64,000 nt of DNA, from the NCBI RefSeq assembly GCF_030577135.1, contig NZ_JAUIRR010000002.1, positions 326,157 to 390,156 on the forward strand. The letters run 5' to 3'. This stretch comes from Sulfurimonas sp. hsl 1-7 (GTDB lineage Bacteria > Campylobacterota > Campylobacteria > Campylobacterales > Sulfurimonadaceae). The notes below the pieces were generated by a model. It saw only the letters and a program-made list of their open reading frames with translations. It did not search any database and had not been told where the DNA came from. The translations under genes and the position numbers were made by a program. This document shows positions 52,279 through 61,019 of this stretch, one piece after another (within the stretch, counting starts at the first letter, position 1; each line of letters starts with the position of its first letter).

Positions 52279-53098
52279 TTTTCAATTCCTCCAGATATTT
52301 TGCCACGCCGTCTTCATCGTTACTGTGCTTTAAAACAATATCTGCCATCTTTTTCACATCGTCATGAGCATTTGCAACTGCCACAGAAGTGTTTGCCAGA
52401 TTAAACATCCCGATATCGTTGAGATTGTCCCCAAATACACTTAAACGGTTAAGATCAAATCCCGCTGCTTCGCTCACACTTGTAATACCGTGGGCTTTAT
52501 CAGCATCTTTATGCAAGATAGTTAAAAAATAGCATCCCATATACGCTTCAGGTGCTAAGATATATTTTAATTCATCTCCGAATATCTTCTTTATTCTTTG
52601 TTCTAGTTCAATAAGTATCGCTTCATCAGCCATATAAACAATTTTAAAATTATCATCCATTGCACGCAAGTTTTTAAAACCTTGTGTGTGGTCGTCGTTA
52701 GCATAACGTTTTAATATCTCTGTTTGATAGTTATTAAGCGTAGTAGAGTAGGTAAACGCTTCATTGAGTTCTTGATCGACCAATGAAAGAACAAAAGGAT
52801 AGATTCCAAGCTTACCACCTTCATCGATGATCTCATCCGCAACATTTTTGGAGATAAATTTCGTATCTACTATCTTTTTTTCGGTTGTTGCTATAAGTGC
52901 TCCATCAAGAAGTATCATCGGTGCATTTATGCTTACACCCTTTAAAAACTGCATTGTTTTTTTATAAGTTCTCGCCGTTGCTATCGAGATAATGGCATCT
53001 TTTTCATAAGAGTTCCATATTTTTTTAGTATAATCACTTACAGATAAATCTGTTCGTAAAAATGTATGATCAAGGTCAGTTATATATATATTTTTCAT
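52268..53098 (-). CDS. HAD-superfamily (Cof/SPP-type) phosphatase
   Basis: A 276-residue hydrolase with the nucleophile motif ITDLDHTFL near the N-terminus, the Thr motif SIATAR, a C2 cap of alternating strands and helices, and the acidic VFGDNLNDIGMF at the C-terminal side. Cof-type enzymes remove phosphate from sugar phosphates or cofactors; the substrate is not evident. It overlaps the sugar transporter gene by 11 nt. Confidence 0.9.
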   Translation of the reverse strand: MKNIYITDLDHTFLRTDLSVSDYTKKIWNSYEKDAIISIATARTYKKTMQFLKGVSINAPMILLDGALIATTEKKIVDTKFISKNVADEIIDEGGKLGIYPFVLSLVDQELNEAFTYSTTLNNYQTEILKRYANDDHTQGFKNLRAMDDNFKIVYMADEAILIELEQRIKKIFGDELKYILAPEAYMGCYFLTILHKDADKAHGITSVSEAAGFDLNRLSVFGDNLNDIGMFNLANTSVAVANAHDDVKKMADIVLKHSNDEDGVAKYLEELKNDG

Positions 53099-53121
53099 AG
53101 TTAATAGTATAGGGAGTTTTC

Positions 53122-53820
53122 ATGAAAAACGCAATAGTCACGGGTGCAAGCAGCGGGATAGGTTATGCACTAACAAAACGGTTGTTAGCATTGGGTTATA
53201 GTGTTATCGGTGTTAGCCGAAGTATTGATGAGGCTCTTTTTGACAATGATAATTTTAAAGCTATACAATGTGATTTAAGTGATGAGAAACAAACATTGCA
53301 ACTTATAGAAAAAGTGAAAAAAGAGGAGATCTTTATACTGATCAATTGTGCAGGGTTTGGAAAGTTTGCCCCACATGAAGAGTTAAATTCTAAAACAATT
53401 ACACAGATGACTTTTTTAAATCTTACCGCTCCGATGCTCCTTACAAATGCGACTCTTCGATCACTAAAACAAAACAAGGGCTACCTCATCAACATCAACT
53501 CTATCGAAGCACTCCGTTCAAGTAAATTTGCCGGCGTATACAGTGCTACGAAAGCTGGGCTCAAAGCATTCAGTGATGCCCTTTTTGAAGAGACGAGAAA
53601 ATCTGAACTCAGCATCACCAATATCAATCCGGATATGACAGAGAGTAATTTTTATGATGATTTACACTTTAATGTAAGTGATGATGAAAACTCGAGGCTT
53701 TTAGCTGAGGATATCGCAGATGCCTTAGAACATATCCTTAGTATGAGAAAAGGGGCAGTTGTTAGTGAATATACTATTAGAAGTTTACACTTTGGGATAA
53801 ATAAAAAGCCTAAGAGGTAA
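53122..53820 (+). CDS. Short-chain dehydrogenase/reductase
   Basis: A 232-residue classical SDR with the cofactor loop VTGASSGIGYAL, the NAG-like INCAGFG, the catalytic Ser in ININSIEAL and the YSATKAG active-site motif (Tyr-x3-Lys). The substrate is unknown. The gene stands alone, divergent from the HAD gene, and overlaps the 3' end of the FliT-like gene by 11 nt. Confidence 0.9.
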   Translation: MKNAIVTGASSGIGYALTKRLLALGYSVIGVSRSIDEALFDNDNFKAIQCDLSDEKQTLQLIEKVKKEEIFILINCAGFGKFAPHEELNSKTITQMTFLNLTAPMLLTNATLRSLKQNKGYLININSIEALRSSKFAGVYSATKAGLKAFSDALFEETRKSELSITNINPDMTESNFYDDLHFNVSDDENSRLLAEDIADALEHILSMRKGAVVSEYTIRSLHFGINKKPKR

Positions 53821-54064
53821 TATCTAGGCTATTAATTGAATCTCTTTTAGTAGAGTTTAGAAAATCTATATTCTTTTTTATCTGTTTCATAGAAGTTGCT
53901 GTTTCAGATTTGAGTGTCTCTAAAAGCTCTATAGCAGCCTTAAAAAGGTAAATAGCACTTTCTATATCCTCTTTTTTTTCGAGTTGAGGGGTCTCGTCTA
54001 AAAGCTTTTCAAGTTGCGCAACATCCTTTTGGATGATAGCAACTTTAAGCTCATTAAGCCACAT
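53810..54064 (-). CDS. Small helical protein downstream of fliS (FliT-like position)
   Basis: An 84-residue helical protein, acidic in the middle and rich in Lys and Glu. It starts within the last codons of fliS (ATG at 54064, GGAG 11 nt upstream) and follows fliD-fliS. The same slot holds FliT or HP0754-like proteins in other flagellated bacteria. FliT is an export chaperone for FliD, so this is a reasonable but unproven idea. An upstream ATG at 54073 is less likely because its ribosome site is too close. Confidence 0.6.
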   Translation of the reverse strand: MWLNELKVAIIQKDVAQLEKLLDETPQLEKKEDIESAIYLFKAAIELLETLKSETATSMKQIKKNIDFLNSTKRDSINSLDITS

Positions 54065-54425
54065 GTGTAGCATCTCTCCATGCTTCAAGCAACTCTTTAA
54101 ATACGTTTGTACACTCTTCAAGTTTTTTTGCATCATTGTGCATATTCACATCTAAAAGTAGCGTAATTTGGTAATTGTATAAACCTTTTAAGTAGTGTGC
54201 AACAGCCCCACCTTCAAAGTTTAAGATAGCTACTAATTCATCTATCACAGCTATAGAACGGTTAATCCAATATACCTTTTTTTCAATGATTCCTGCATCC
54301 ATAGCTTTTTTTGCCAACATATTAAATCTAAGTACACCTTCATACATAAGCTCTACTAATTTTTCTGATGATTCTATTGATACATTATTTTCTGAATAAA
54401 TATTATGTGCTGTATTTGCGTACAT
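54054..54425 (-). CDS. fliS: Flagellin export chaperone FliS
   Basis: A 123-residue helical protein with the family motifs LVELMYEGVLRF, WINRSIAVIDEL and VAHYLKGLYNYQITLL. FliS binds the C-terminus of flagellin in the cytoplasm and keeps it unpolymerised until export. It follows fliD but has its own sigma-28-like promoter and an AAAGGA ribosome site. Confidence 0.95.
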   Translation of the reverse strand: MYANTAHNIYSENNVSIESSEKLVELMYEGVLRFNMLAKKAMDAGIIEKKVYWINRSIAVIDELVAILNFEGGAVAHYLKGLYNYQITLLLDVNMHNDAKKLEECTNVFKELLEAWRDATHVA

Positions 54426-54451
54426 TTCAAATCCTTTTGTTAATTATATAT

Positions 54452-54479
54452 ATATCGGTCAATTTCACTAAAAACTTTA
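54452..54479 (-). promoter_or_regulatory. Sigma-28 (FliA) promoter of fliS
   Basis: On the minus strand TAAAGTTT begins at 54479 (TAAA at 54479-54476), followed by a 16-bp spacer from the TAAA and ACCGATAT (54459-54452). The consensus is TAAA-N15-GCCGATAA. It overlaps the last codon of fliD. Confidence 0.65.
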
Positions 54480-55856
54480 GTTACTACTTGAAGCACTTTG
54501 CGCATTTACCATCATAATAAATGCATTCGCAGAACTCGTAAATCTTGCTATAAGAGAATCGTAAGCACCCCATTGCTGAGCCATTGTGTCATACTTATTA
54601 TTCAATCTTTCAATTGCAGTAGCTTTTCTCTCTTCTAAAGATGAGATAGAGTCACTGATACTCGTTTTTAGATTATCTAAGCTTTTCCCAAGACCTGTAT
54701 AAGTTTCCACTACATTATATAACTCAGTAAATGCTCCATCGATCGCCGTTGTTGTACCATCACCGTTATCATAGTTACCACCCGAGAAAAAGACCTCTAC
54801 ATTACCTGCATTTGTATCAAGTTTGTCATTCAATACCGTTTTATCAACTGTTAATTTTCCGTCTTTATCGATATCAAAACCATATTCATAAAGGTTACTA
54901 ACACCACCCCCGATAGTATCCATTGCATTTCTAATCGCATTTTGCATATTTCTAATAGTACTATCAGAAGAGAAAAGACCACGTTCATCTGATTCTATAC
55001 TATTTTTTGTTACCTTGTTTAAATAAGTCATCGCAGAATTATACTTTTCTACAAAACTATCAATTCTCATCATAATCTCATCACGATTTTGCGTAACGTC
55101 TACCGTTGAACTGCCAACCTCTTTTAAAGTGATATCGTAACCTGTTATAAGGTCAGTTACATTATTTGAAGTTCTTGTTACCAATTGTCCGTTAAACTCA
55201 AACTGCGCATCACTCCCTGTTTGTACAGCTGTCATACCTGTAGTTAACTGTGTCCCTGCAAGATTTCCCGTTGTATCTGTTATAGTAATATCTTGAGTAG
55301 TTCCCGTATTTACAGAGTTTAAAAATAAACGGAAGTCACCGCTTGCAACCTGTACAACTGTCGCGTTTACATCTGCTCCTGCAACGTTATTGATCTCTGC
55401 TTTTATATCATCTAAAGTCATTGTTTGATCATAGTTGATTGTATAATCAGTCCCGTTTACATTTAAATTCATACTCCCTGCAGCAGTTGCTACAAGACCT
55501 GCAGTTGTTGCACTCGTAAATGAACCAGACTGCTCAATCTGAGTTGTAGCTAATGAGAGAACATTTAACGTAAAACTTTGAATATCACTGTTTGCAGAAG
55601 CCGTTACCTCTACTGATGTACCACTAACACTTGTAGAACGCCCGTCATACAGAGTTGGTGATTTTAGTTCCCAAATACTATCGAATAAGTTTGTCATCGT
55701 CGCATCTAGAACATTGAATTCAGCTTGTTTATCTTGTATAGTTAATAATTGTCTTTCTAGCGGATTAATCCTTGCAGCTTCATCTGCAGCTTTTAGTTGG
55801 TCTAGTACATCCATCGTTAAAACACCCGATCCTAAACCTAATGAACTAATTGCCAT
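54477..55856 (-). CDS. fliD: Flagellar hook-associated protein 2 (filament cap) FliD
   Basis: A 459-residue secreted protein, the cap under which flagellin polymerises. N-terminal SLGLGSGVLTMDVLDQLKAAD and C-terminal coiled coil (LSNLKTSISDSI-like and RKATAIERLNNKYDTMAQQW) are the conserved ends that contact the filament; the middle is variable and Thr/Asn/Asp rich, with no Cys. AAAGGATC lies before the ATG. A sigma-28-type promoter sits 42 bp upstream. Confidence 0.95.
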   Translation of the reverse strand: MAISSLGLGSGVLTMDVLDQLKAADEAARINPLERQLLTIQDKQAEFNVLDATMTNLFDSIWELKSPTLYDGRSTSVSGTSVEVTASANSDIQSFTLNVLSLATTQIEQSGSFTSATTAGLVATAAGSMNLNVNGTDYTINYDQTMTLDDIKAEINNVAGADVNATVVQVASGDFRLFLNSVNTGTTQDITITDTTGNLAGTQLTTGMTAVQTGSDAQFEFNGQLVTRTSNNVTDLITGYDITLKEVGSSTVDVTQNRDEIMMRIDSFVEKYNSAMTYLNKVTKNSIESDERGLFSSDSTIRNMQNAIRNAMDTIGGGVSNLYEYGFDIDKDGKLTVDKTVLNDKLDTNAGNVEVFFSGGNYDNGDGTTTAIDGAFTELYNVVETYTGLGKSLDNLKTSISDSISSLEERKATAIERLNNKYDTMAQQWGAYDSLIARFTSSANAFIMMVNAQSASSSN

Positions 55857-55897
55857 GATAGATCCTTTTCTTATATATATATTATTCTTTAGGGATC

Positions 55898-55924
55898 ATA
55901 TCGACACTTTTATTAAATTCTTTA
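55898..55924 (-). promoter_or_regulatory. Sigma-28 (FliA) promoter of fliD
   Basis: On the minus strand TAAA (55924-55921), exactly 15 bp, then GTCGATAT (55905-55898), close to the consensus TAAA-N15-GCCGATAA. This fits late-class flagellar expression. Confidence 0.7.
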
Positions 55925-55950
55925 ACAAAATATTGTGGTATCTTTTTTGC

Positions 55951-55956
55951 TATAAT
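55951..55956 (+). promoter_or_regulatory. -10 element of the legionaminic-acid operon, placed for a leaderless transcript
   Basis: TATAAT ends 6 nt before the ATG at 55963, the same spacing as at kdsD. No ribosome site precedes this ATG, so the mRNA may start at the initiation codon. Confidence 0.5.
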
Positions 55957-55962
55957 CTTTGC

Positions 55963-57150
55963 ATGAATGCATTACGATTAATCGGTAGAAATAAAGAGCT
56001 TTTTCAACACGACATAGTTACACACGAGACACAACTCTCTAAAATTGTATCGGATAGTTCTTTTTTAGTTTTAGGTGGAGCCGGTTCTATCGGTCAGGCT
56101 GTTACAAAAGAGATCTTTAAACGCAATCCTAAAAAACTTCATGTAGTTGATATTTCCGAGAACAATTTAGTTGAACTCGTTCGTGATATTCGAAGTTCAT
56201 ATGGTTATATCGACGGAGAGTTTGCAACATTCGCTTTAGATATAGGTTCACGGGAGTATGATGCTTTTATAGCCCAAGACGGAAAATATGATTATGTTTT
56301 AAACCTCTCGGCACTCAAACATGTAAGAAGTGAAAAAGACCCTTTTACCCTAATGCGGATGATAGAAACAAATATCTTTAACACCGACAAAACACTCAAA
56401 CAATCAATTGACAAGGGTGTCAAAAAGTATTTTTGCGTTTCAACGGATAAAGCAGCGAATCCGGTAAACATGATGGGTGCGAGCAAACGTATTATGGAGA
56501 TGTTTGTTCACAGAAACTCTCTTAATATCGATGTCTCGATGGCACGCTTTGCCAATGTCGCCTTCTCTGACGGTTCACTTCTACACGGTTTTAATCAAAG
56601 AATTGAAAAGCAGCAGCCTTTAGTTGCTCCAAATGATATAAAACGCTATTTTGTAACCCCTAAAGAGAGTGGAGAATTATGTTTAATGTCTTGTATATTT
56701 GGACAAAATCGTGATATATTTTTCCCTAAACTCTCTGAAGCACTCCACCTGATCACCTTTTCAGAAATTGCAGTAAAATATTTAAAAGAAAAAGGGTATG
56801 AACCCTATCTGTGTAAAGATGAACAAGAAGCCAGAGAGCTTGCACATACTCTACCAAAAGCAGGAAAATGGCCTTGTCTTTTCACCCCGAGTGATACAAC
56901 CGGTGAAAAAGATTTCGAGGAGTTTTTCACAGAGAATGAAATACTCGATATGCAGCGGTTTGAAAATCTTGGAATTATCAAAAATGAACTCAACTTCGAT
57001 CCCGTGCTCCTTGGAAAATTCGAGCACGATATAGATATGATGCTCCAAGCACAGCAATGGAATAAAGAGCATATCGTAGCACTCTTTTTAGAGCTGCTGC
57101 CAAACTTTGAGTATGAAGACAAACATAAATATCTTGATGGAAAAATGTAA
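55963..57150 (+). CDS. legB: NDP-GlcNAc 4,6-dehydratase LegB-like (CapD/FlaA1 family)
   Basis: A 395-residue extended SDR with LVLGGAGSIGQAV, NLSALKHVRSEKDP and the active-site region STDKAANPVNMMGASK (Met-x3-Lys, as usual in this dehydratase family). In the legionaminic acid route LegB removes water from GDP-GlcNAc to give the 4-keto-6-deoxy sugar. It begins the leg operon, overlapping legC by one base. An ATG at 55714 would run antisense into fliD and is rejected. Substrate nucleotide (GDP rather than UDP) is inferred from ptmE. Confidence 0.85.
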   Translation: MNALRLIGRNKELFQHDIVTHETQLSKIVSDSSFLVLGGAGSIGQAVTKEIFKRNPKKLHVVDISENNLVELVRDIRSSYGYIDGEFATFALDIGSREYDAFIAQDGKYDYVLNLSALKHVRSEKDPFTLMRMIETNIFNTDKTLKQSIDKGVKKYFCVSTDKAANPVNMMGASKRIMEMFVHRNSLNIDVSMARFANVAFSDGSLLHGFNQRIEKQQPLVAPNDIKRYFVTPKESGELCLMSCIFGQNRDIFFPKLSEALHLITFSEIAVKYLKEKGYEPYLCKDEQEARELAHTLPKAGKWPCLFTPSDTTGEKDFEEFFTENEILDMQRFENLGIIKNELNFDPVLLGKFEHDIDMMLQAQQWNKEHIVALFLELLPNFEYEDKHKYLDGKM

Positions 57151-58286
57151 TGGAAACGATTGTAAAATTTATCCAAGAACTCTACAAAACAAAAGAGTTT
57201 ATACCACTGCATGAACCCCGTTTTCGTGGTAATGAGAAAAAATACCTCAACGAATGTATCGATTCCACTTTTGTCTCAAGTGTCGGTGCTTTTGTAGATA
57301 AATTTGAAAAAGATTTTGCTGCGTACGTAGGGAGTAAATATGCCGTAGCTACCGTTAACGGTACATCAGCTCTTCATATCTCGCTTCTTTTAGCAGGTGT
57401 AGAAGATAATGATGAAGTACTCACACAGCCTTTAACTTTTATTGCAACCTGTAATGCCATCAGCTATTGCGGTGCAAAGCCTATATTTATCGATGTAGAG
57501 CAGGAGAGCCTAGGGATGAGTCCTACTCATCTCAAAGAGTTTTTAGAGCAAAACTGTGTTGTAGAGGATGGAGTGTGCCGCAACAAAACAACAAACAAAG
57601 TGATCAAGGCGTGCGTGCCGATGCACACTTTCGGACATTCGTGCCAAATAGATACAATTGCCGAAATTTGTAAAGAGTGGCATATAACCCTCGTTGAGGA
57701 TGCTGCTGAGAGTTTAGGCTCTTTTTACAAACAAAAACATACCGGAACATTCGGAAAAATAGGTGCTTTTAGTTTTAACGGCAATAAAATTATCACTTCC
57801 GGCGGAGGTGGCGTAATAGTCACAGATGATGAAGCCTTGGCAAAAAAAGCAAAACATCTTACTACAACGGCGAAAGTGCCTCATAAATGGGAATATGTCC
57901 ACGATATGATCGCCTATAACTACCGTATGCCAAATCTCAATGCCGCCCTTCTTGTAGCGCAACTCGAACAACTCGATGATTTTTTACAATCTAAAAAAGA
58001 GATCGCAAAAAAATATGAAGAGTTTTTTTCACAATATGATGATATAAAGTTTATAAAAGCACCAAAAGGTGCCGATTCAAACTACTGGCTCAATGGAGTG
58101 CTTTTAAAAGATGAGAAAGAAAGAGATCAATTTTTGGCTTTTACAAATGAACACGGAGTGATGACTCGTCCTATCTGGAAACTTATGAATGAGTTAGAGA
58201 TGTTTAAAGATGCCCAAAAAACCAACCTTGATAATGCGAAATCTCTTGCACAGAGAGTAGTAAATATCCCAAGTAGCGCCCTATGA
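57150..58286 (+). CDS. legC: LegC-family PLP aminotransferase
   Basis: A 378-residue DegT/DnrJ/EryC1-type enzyme that aminates carbon 4 of the keto sugar. The N-terminal FIPLHEPRFRGNEKKYL and STFVSSVGAFVDKFE are diagnostic of LegC. The PLP Lys lies in FSFNGNKIITSGGGG. It overlaps its neighbours by 1 and 4 nt. Confidence 0.92.
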   Translation: METIVKFIQELYKTKEFIPLHEPRFRGNEKKYLNECIDSTFVSSVGAFVDKFEKDFAAYVGSKYAVATVNGTSALHISLLLAGVEDNDEVLTQPLTFIATCNAISYCGAKPIFIDVEQESLGMSPTHLKEFLEQNCVVEDGVCRNKTTNKVIKACVPMHTFGHSCQIDTIAEICKEWHITLVEDAAESLGSFYKQKHTGTFGKIGAFSFNGNKIITSGGGGVIVTDDEALAKKAKHLTTTAKVPHKWEYVHDMIAYNYRMPNLNAALLVAQLEQLDDFLQSKKEIAKKYEEFFSQYDDIKFIKAPKGADSNYWLNGVLLKDEKERDQFLAFTNEHGVMTRPIWKLMNELEMFKDAQKTNLDNAKSLAQRVVNIPSSAL

Positions 58287-58861
58287 AAAAAGATCGTATA
58301 CTTCTCATCGGCGGCGGCGGACACTGCAAAAGTGTTATAGATGTTATAGAGCAAGAGAATAAGTTTGAGATCGCCGGTATCATTGATGTAGCTGAAAAAA
58401 TCGGAACAAAAGTTCTTGGTTATAAGGTGATTGCTTCTGATGATGCACTTGAACAACTCTTTAAAGACTACAAGTATGCACTTGTAACCGTCGGTCAAAT
58501 CCGCTCAAATACCCTTCGTATAAAACTATTTGATAAACTAAAGTCGATCGGCTTTACACTCCCAACCATCCAGTCACCCCTTGCGTACGTCTCTAGCCAT
58601 GCTTCTGTCGCAGAGGGAAGTGTCATTATGCATCATGCTTTAATAAATGCCGATGCAAAAGTTGGAAAAAACTGCATTATCAACACAAAAGCTTTAGTTG
58701 AACATGATGCACAAGTAGAAGACCATTGCCATATATCCACCGGTGCCATTATAAACGGGGGTGTTGTAGTGAAAGAGGGAACCTTCGTCGGTAGTCAGAG
58801 TACAACAAAAGAGTACCGAGAGATCAACGGTTTTATCAAAGCCGGGAGCATTGCAAAATGA
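58283..58861 (+). CDS. NeuD/PglD-family sugar O- or N-acetyltransferase
   Basis: A 192-residue enzyme with an N-terminal Rossmann-like PglD domain (LLIGGGGHCKSVIDVI) and a C-terminal left-handed beta-helix of hexapeptide repeats. Acetyl-CoA is the likely donor; in this operon it would N-acetylate the 4-amino sugar (LegH role). ATGA overlap with legC. Confidence 0.88.
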   Translation: MKKDRILLIGGGGHCKSVIDVIEQENKFEIAGIIDVAEKIGTKVLGYKVIASDDALEQLFKDYKYALVTVGQIRSNTLRIKLFDKLKSIGFTLPTIQSPLAYVSSHASVAEGSVIMHHALINADAKVGKNCIINTKALVEHDAQVEDHCHISTGAIINGGVVVKEGTFVGSQSTTKEYREINGFIKAGSIAK

Positions 58862-59853
58862 GTGTTTTTATCATCGCTGAAGCGGGAGTGAACCATAACG
58901 GCTCTATTGAACTGGCAAAAAAACTGATCGATGTAGCAAGTAAGGCGGGAGCCGATGCGGTAAAGTTTCAAACTTTCAAAGCTGAAAAACTCGTAAGTAA
59001 AAATGCCGACAAAGCCGCTTACCAAAAAGAGACAACCGATTCAGAAGAATCGCAGTTTGACATGATCAAAAAACTTGAGCTTGATCTGCAAACACATCAA
59101 GAACTCTTAGCCTACTGTAAAACAAAAAACATTATGTTCCTCTCAACTCCCTTTGATCATGAAAGTATTGAACTTTTAGACAATCTTGGATTAAAAATCT
59201 TTAAAATCCCGAGCGGTGAGATAACAAACCTCCCATATCTAAGAAAGATAGGCGAGCTTAACAAACAAGTGATTCTCTCTACGGGAATGGCTGATATGGG
59301 TGAGATTGAAGATGCTTTAAATATTTTAATAAATGCAGGTACTTCTAAAAACAATATCACCATCCTCCATGCAAACACAATGTACCCTACCCCTATGGAA
59401 GATGTAAATTTAAAAGCGATGAATACCATAGGAGACAGTTTCGATATAGCCTATGGATACAGTGATCACACGTTGGGTATAGAGGTAGATATCGCGGCAG
59501 TCGCGATGGGAGCGAGTGTGATTGAGAAACATTTTACACTCGATAAAACGATGGAAGGCCCAGATCACAAAGCGTCACTAGAACCACATGAATTAATTGC
59601 AATGGTAAAGGCTATACGCAATATTGAACTAGCACTCGGTGACGGAATTAAAAAACCCTCTCCAAGTGAAACACCTAATATCGTAGTTGCGAGAAAATCA
59701 ATTGTAGCGGCACAAGATATACAAAAAGGGGAGCTTTTCACTGGGGAGAACCTTACCATCAAACGTCCTGGAAACGGTATAAACCCTATGCAATGGGATA
59801 AAATAATCGGTACTCAAGCTCAAAAAGATTACACAAAAGATGAACTGATATGA
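58858..59853 (+). CDS. legI: Legionaminic acid synthase LegI (NeuB family)
   Basis: A 331-residue enzyme that condenses the 6-deoxy di-N-acetylated hexose with phosphoenolpyruvate. The TIM barrel (about 1-265) shows AEAGVNHNGS, AVKFQTF, STPFDHESI, KIPSGEITN and YSDHT. A C-terminal SAF antifreeze-like domain (about 275-331) starts at ARKSIVA. Legionaminate versus pseudaminate or neuraminate preference is inferred from the LegB, LegC and PtmE context. Confidence 0.92.
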   Translation: MSVFIIAEAGVNHNGSIELAKKLIDVASKAGADAVKFQTFKAEKLVSKNADKAAYQKETTDSEESQFDMIKKLELDLQTHQELLAYCKTKNIMFLSTPFDHESIELLDNLGLKIFKIPSGEITNLPYLRKIGELNKQVILSTGMADMGEIEDALNILINAGTSKNNITILHANTMYPTPMEDVNLKAMNTIGDSFDIAYGYSDHTLGIEVDIAAVAMGASVIEKHFTLDKTMEGPDHKASLEPHELIAMVKAIRNIELALGDGIKKPSPSETPNIVVARKSIVAAQDIQKGELFTGENLTIKRPGNGINPMQWDKIIGTQAQKDYTKDELI

Positions 59854-61019
59854 GAAAAATCTGTGTAGTAACGACAACCCGGGCAGAATATGGACTTTTA
59901 AAACCTCTTATGGAGGAGATCAAAAGTGATTCTCTATTGGAATTACAAACGCTTATTACAGGGACACATTTAGAAGCAGAATTTGGTGAGACATATAAAG
60001 AGATAGAAAAAGATTTCGATATCACTGCCAAAGTGCCCATGGAACTCTCTAGTGATACAGCAAAAGATCTATCGTGTTCTATGGCAAAACTTCAATGCGA
60101 TATAACAAAAACACTCCAACAACTTAAACCAGATATAGTAGTAATTTTAGGGGATCGTTATGAGATACTCAGCGTTGCTACGGCTGCATTTATGCTCCAT
60201 ATCCCTATTACCCATATTCATGGTGGAGAGGTAACCGAGGGGGCTATTGATGATTCGATCAGACATGCTGTTACAAAACTTTCTCACCTCCATTTTACAT
60301 CTACAGAGATCTATAAACAAAGGGTTATTCAACTCGGAGAAGATCCAAAAAGAGTGTTTAATGTCGGAGCATTAGGAGTTGAAAACTCTAAAAAAGTTCA
60401 ACGTTTAAGTAAGAAAGATTTTGAAGACTCTATCGGTTGTGAACTTGGAGAAAAGAATCTCCTTCTTACCTACCATCCGCAGACGATCTCTGAATTAACA
60501 CCCAAAGAGCAATTTCAGGCACTTTTAGATGCTCTTGACCAGTTTGAAGATATAAAGATCATTTTTACTAAAGCAAATGCCGATGAGGGTGGAAAAATAA
60601 TCAATACGATGATCGATGAGTATGTTAGTAATAATTTACACAGGGCAGTCTCGTTTACCTCTTTAGGGCAACTGCGTTACTTTAATGCCATTAGATATGT
60701 TGATGCCGTTATAGGCAACAGTTCAAGCGGGATTTTAGAGGTACCGAGTTTTAATAAACCTACGATCAACATAGGGGATCGTCAAAAAGGGAGAGTCATG
60801 GCCAAGAGTGTCATCAACTGCTCTGTCAATAAAAACGAGATAGTTAAAGCTATCGAAAATGTATATAAAAGCAAAGAAAAAACTTTCACAACAACAAAAA
60901 ACCCGTATGAGGGAATAAAAACTGCTCACACTATCAAAGAAGAGTTAAAAAACGTTTCATTACAAACAATTTTTCAAAAAAGTTTTTATGATTTAGGAGG
61001 GGATGATGCAAAAATATAA
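59850..61019 (+). CDS. legG: Hydrolysing NDP-sugar 2-epimerase LegG (NeuC family)
   Basis: A 389-residue enzyme with the UDP-GlcNAc 2-epimerase fold: VTTTRAEYGLL, VILGDRYEIL, THIHGGEVTEGAIDD (hydrolysing group) and NSSSGILEVPSF. It epimerises carbon 2 and releases the nucleotide, giving the free 2,4-diacetamido-mannose-type sugar for LegI. It overlaps legI by 4 nt and ptmE by 14. Confidence 0.92.
   Translation: MRKICVVTTTRAEYGLLKPLMEEIKSDSLLELQTLITGTHLEAEFGETYKEIEKDFDITAKVPMELSSDTAKDLSCSMAKLQCDITKTLQQLKPDIVVILGDRYEILSVATAAFMLHIPITHIHGGEVTEGAIDDSIRHAVTKLSHLHFTSTEIYKQRVIQLGEDPKRVFNVGALGVENSKKVQRLSKKDFEDSIGCELGEKNLLLTYHPQTISELTPKEQFQALLDALDQFEDIKIIFTKANADEGGKIINTMIDEYVSNNLHRAVSFTSLGQLRYFNAIRYVDAVIGNSSSGILEVPSFNKPTINIGDRQKGRVMAKSVINCSVNKNEIVKAIENVYKSKEKTFTTTKNPYEGIKTAHTIKEELKNVSLQTIFQKSFYDLGGDDAKI

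Noticed and set aside
54065-54136. Upstream starts of the FliT-like protein within fliS
   Set aside because: They would lie deep inside fliS without ribosome sites; the ATG at 54064 has GGAG at a usable distance.
55714-55962. Longer N-terminus of the LegB-like protein
   Set aside because: It would be antisense to the start of fliD, adds 83 non-homologous residues, and lies upstream of the -10 element at 55951.
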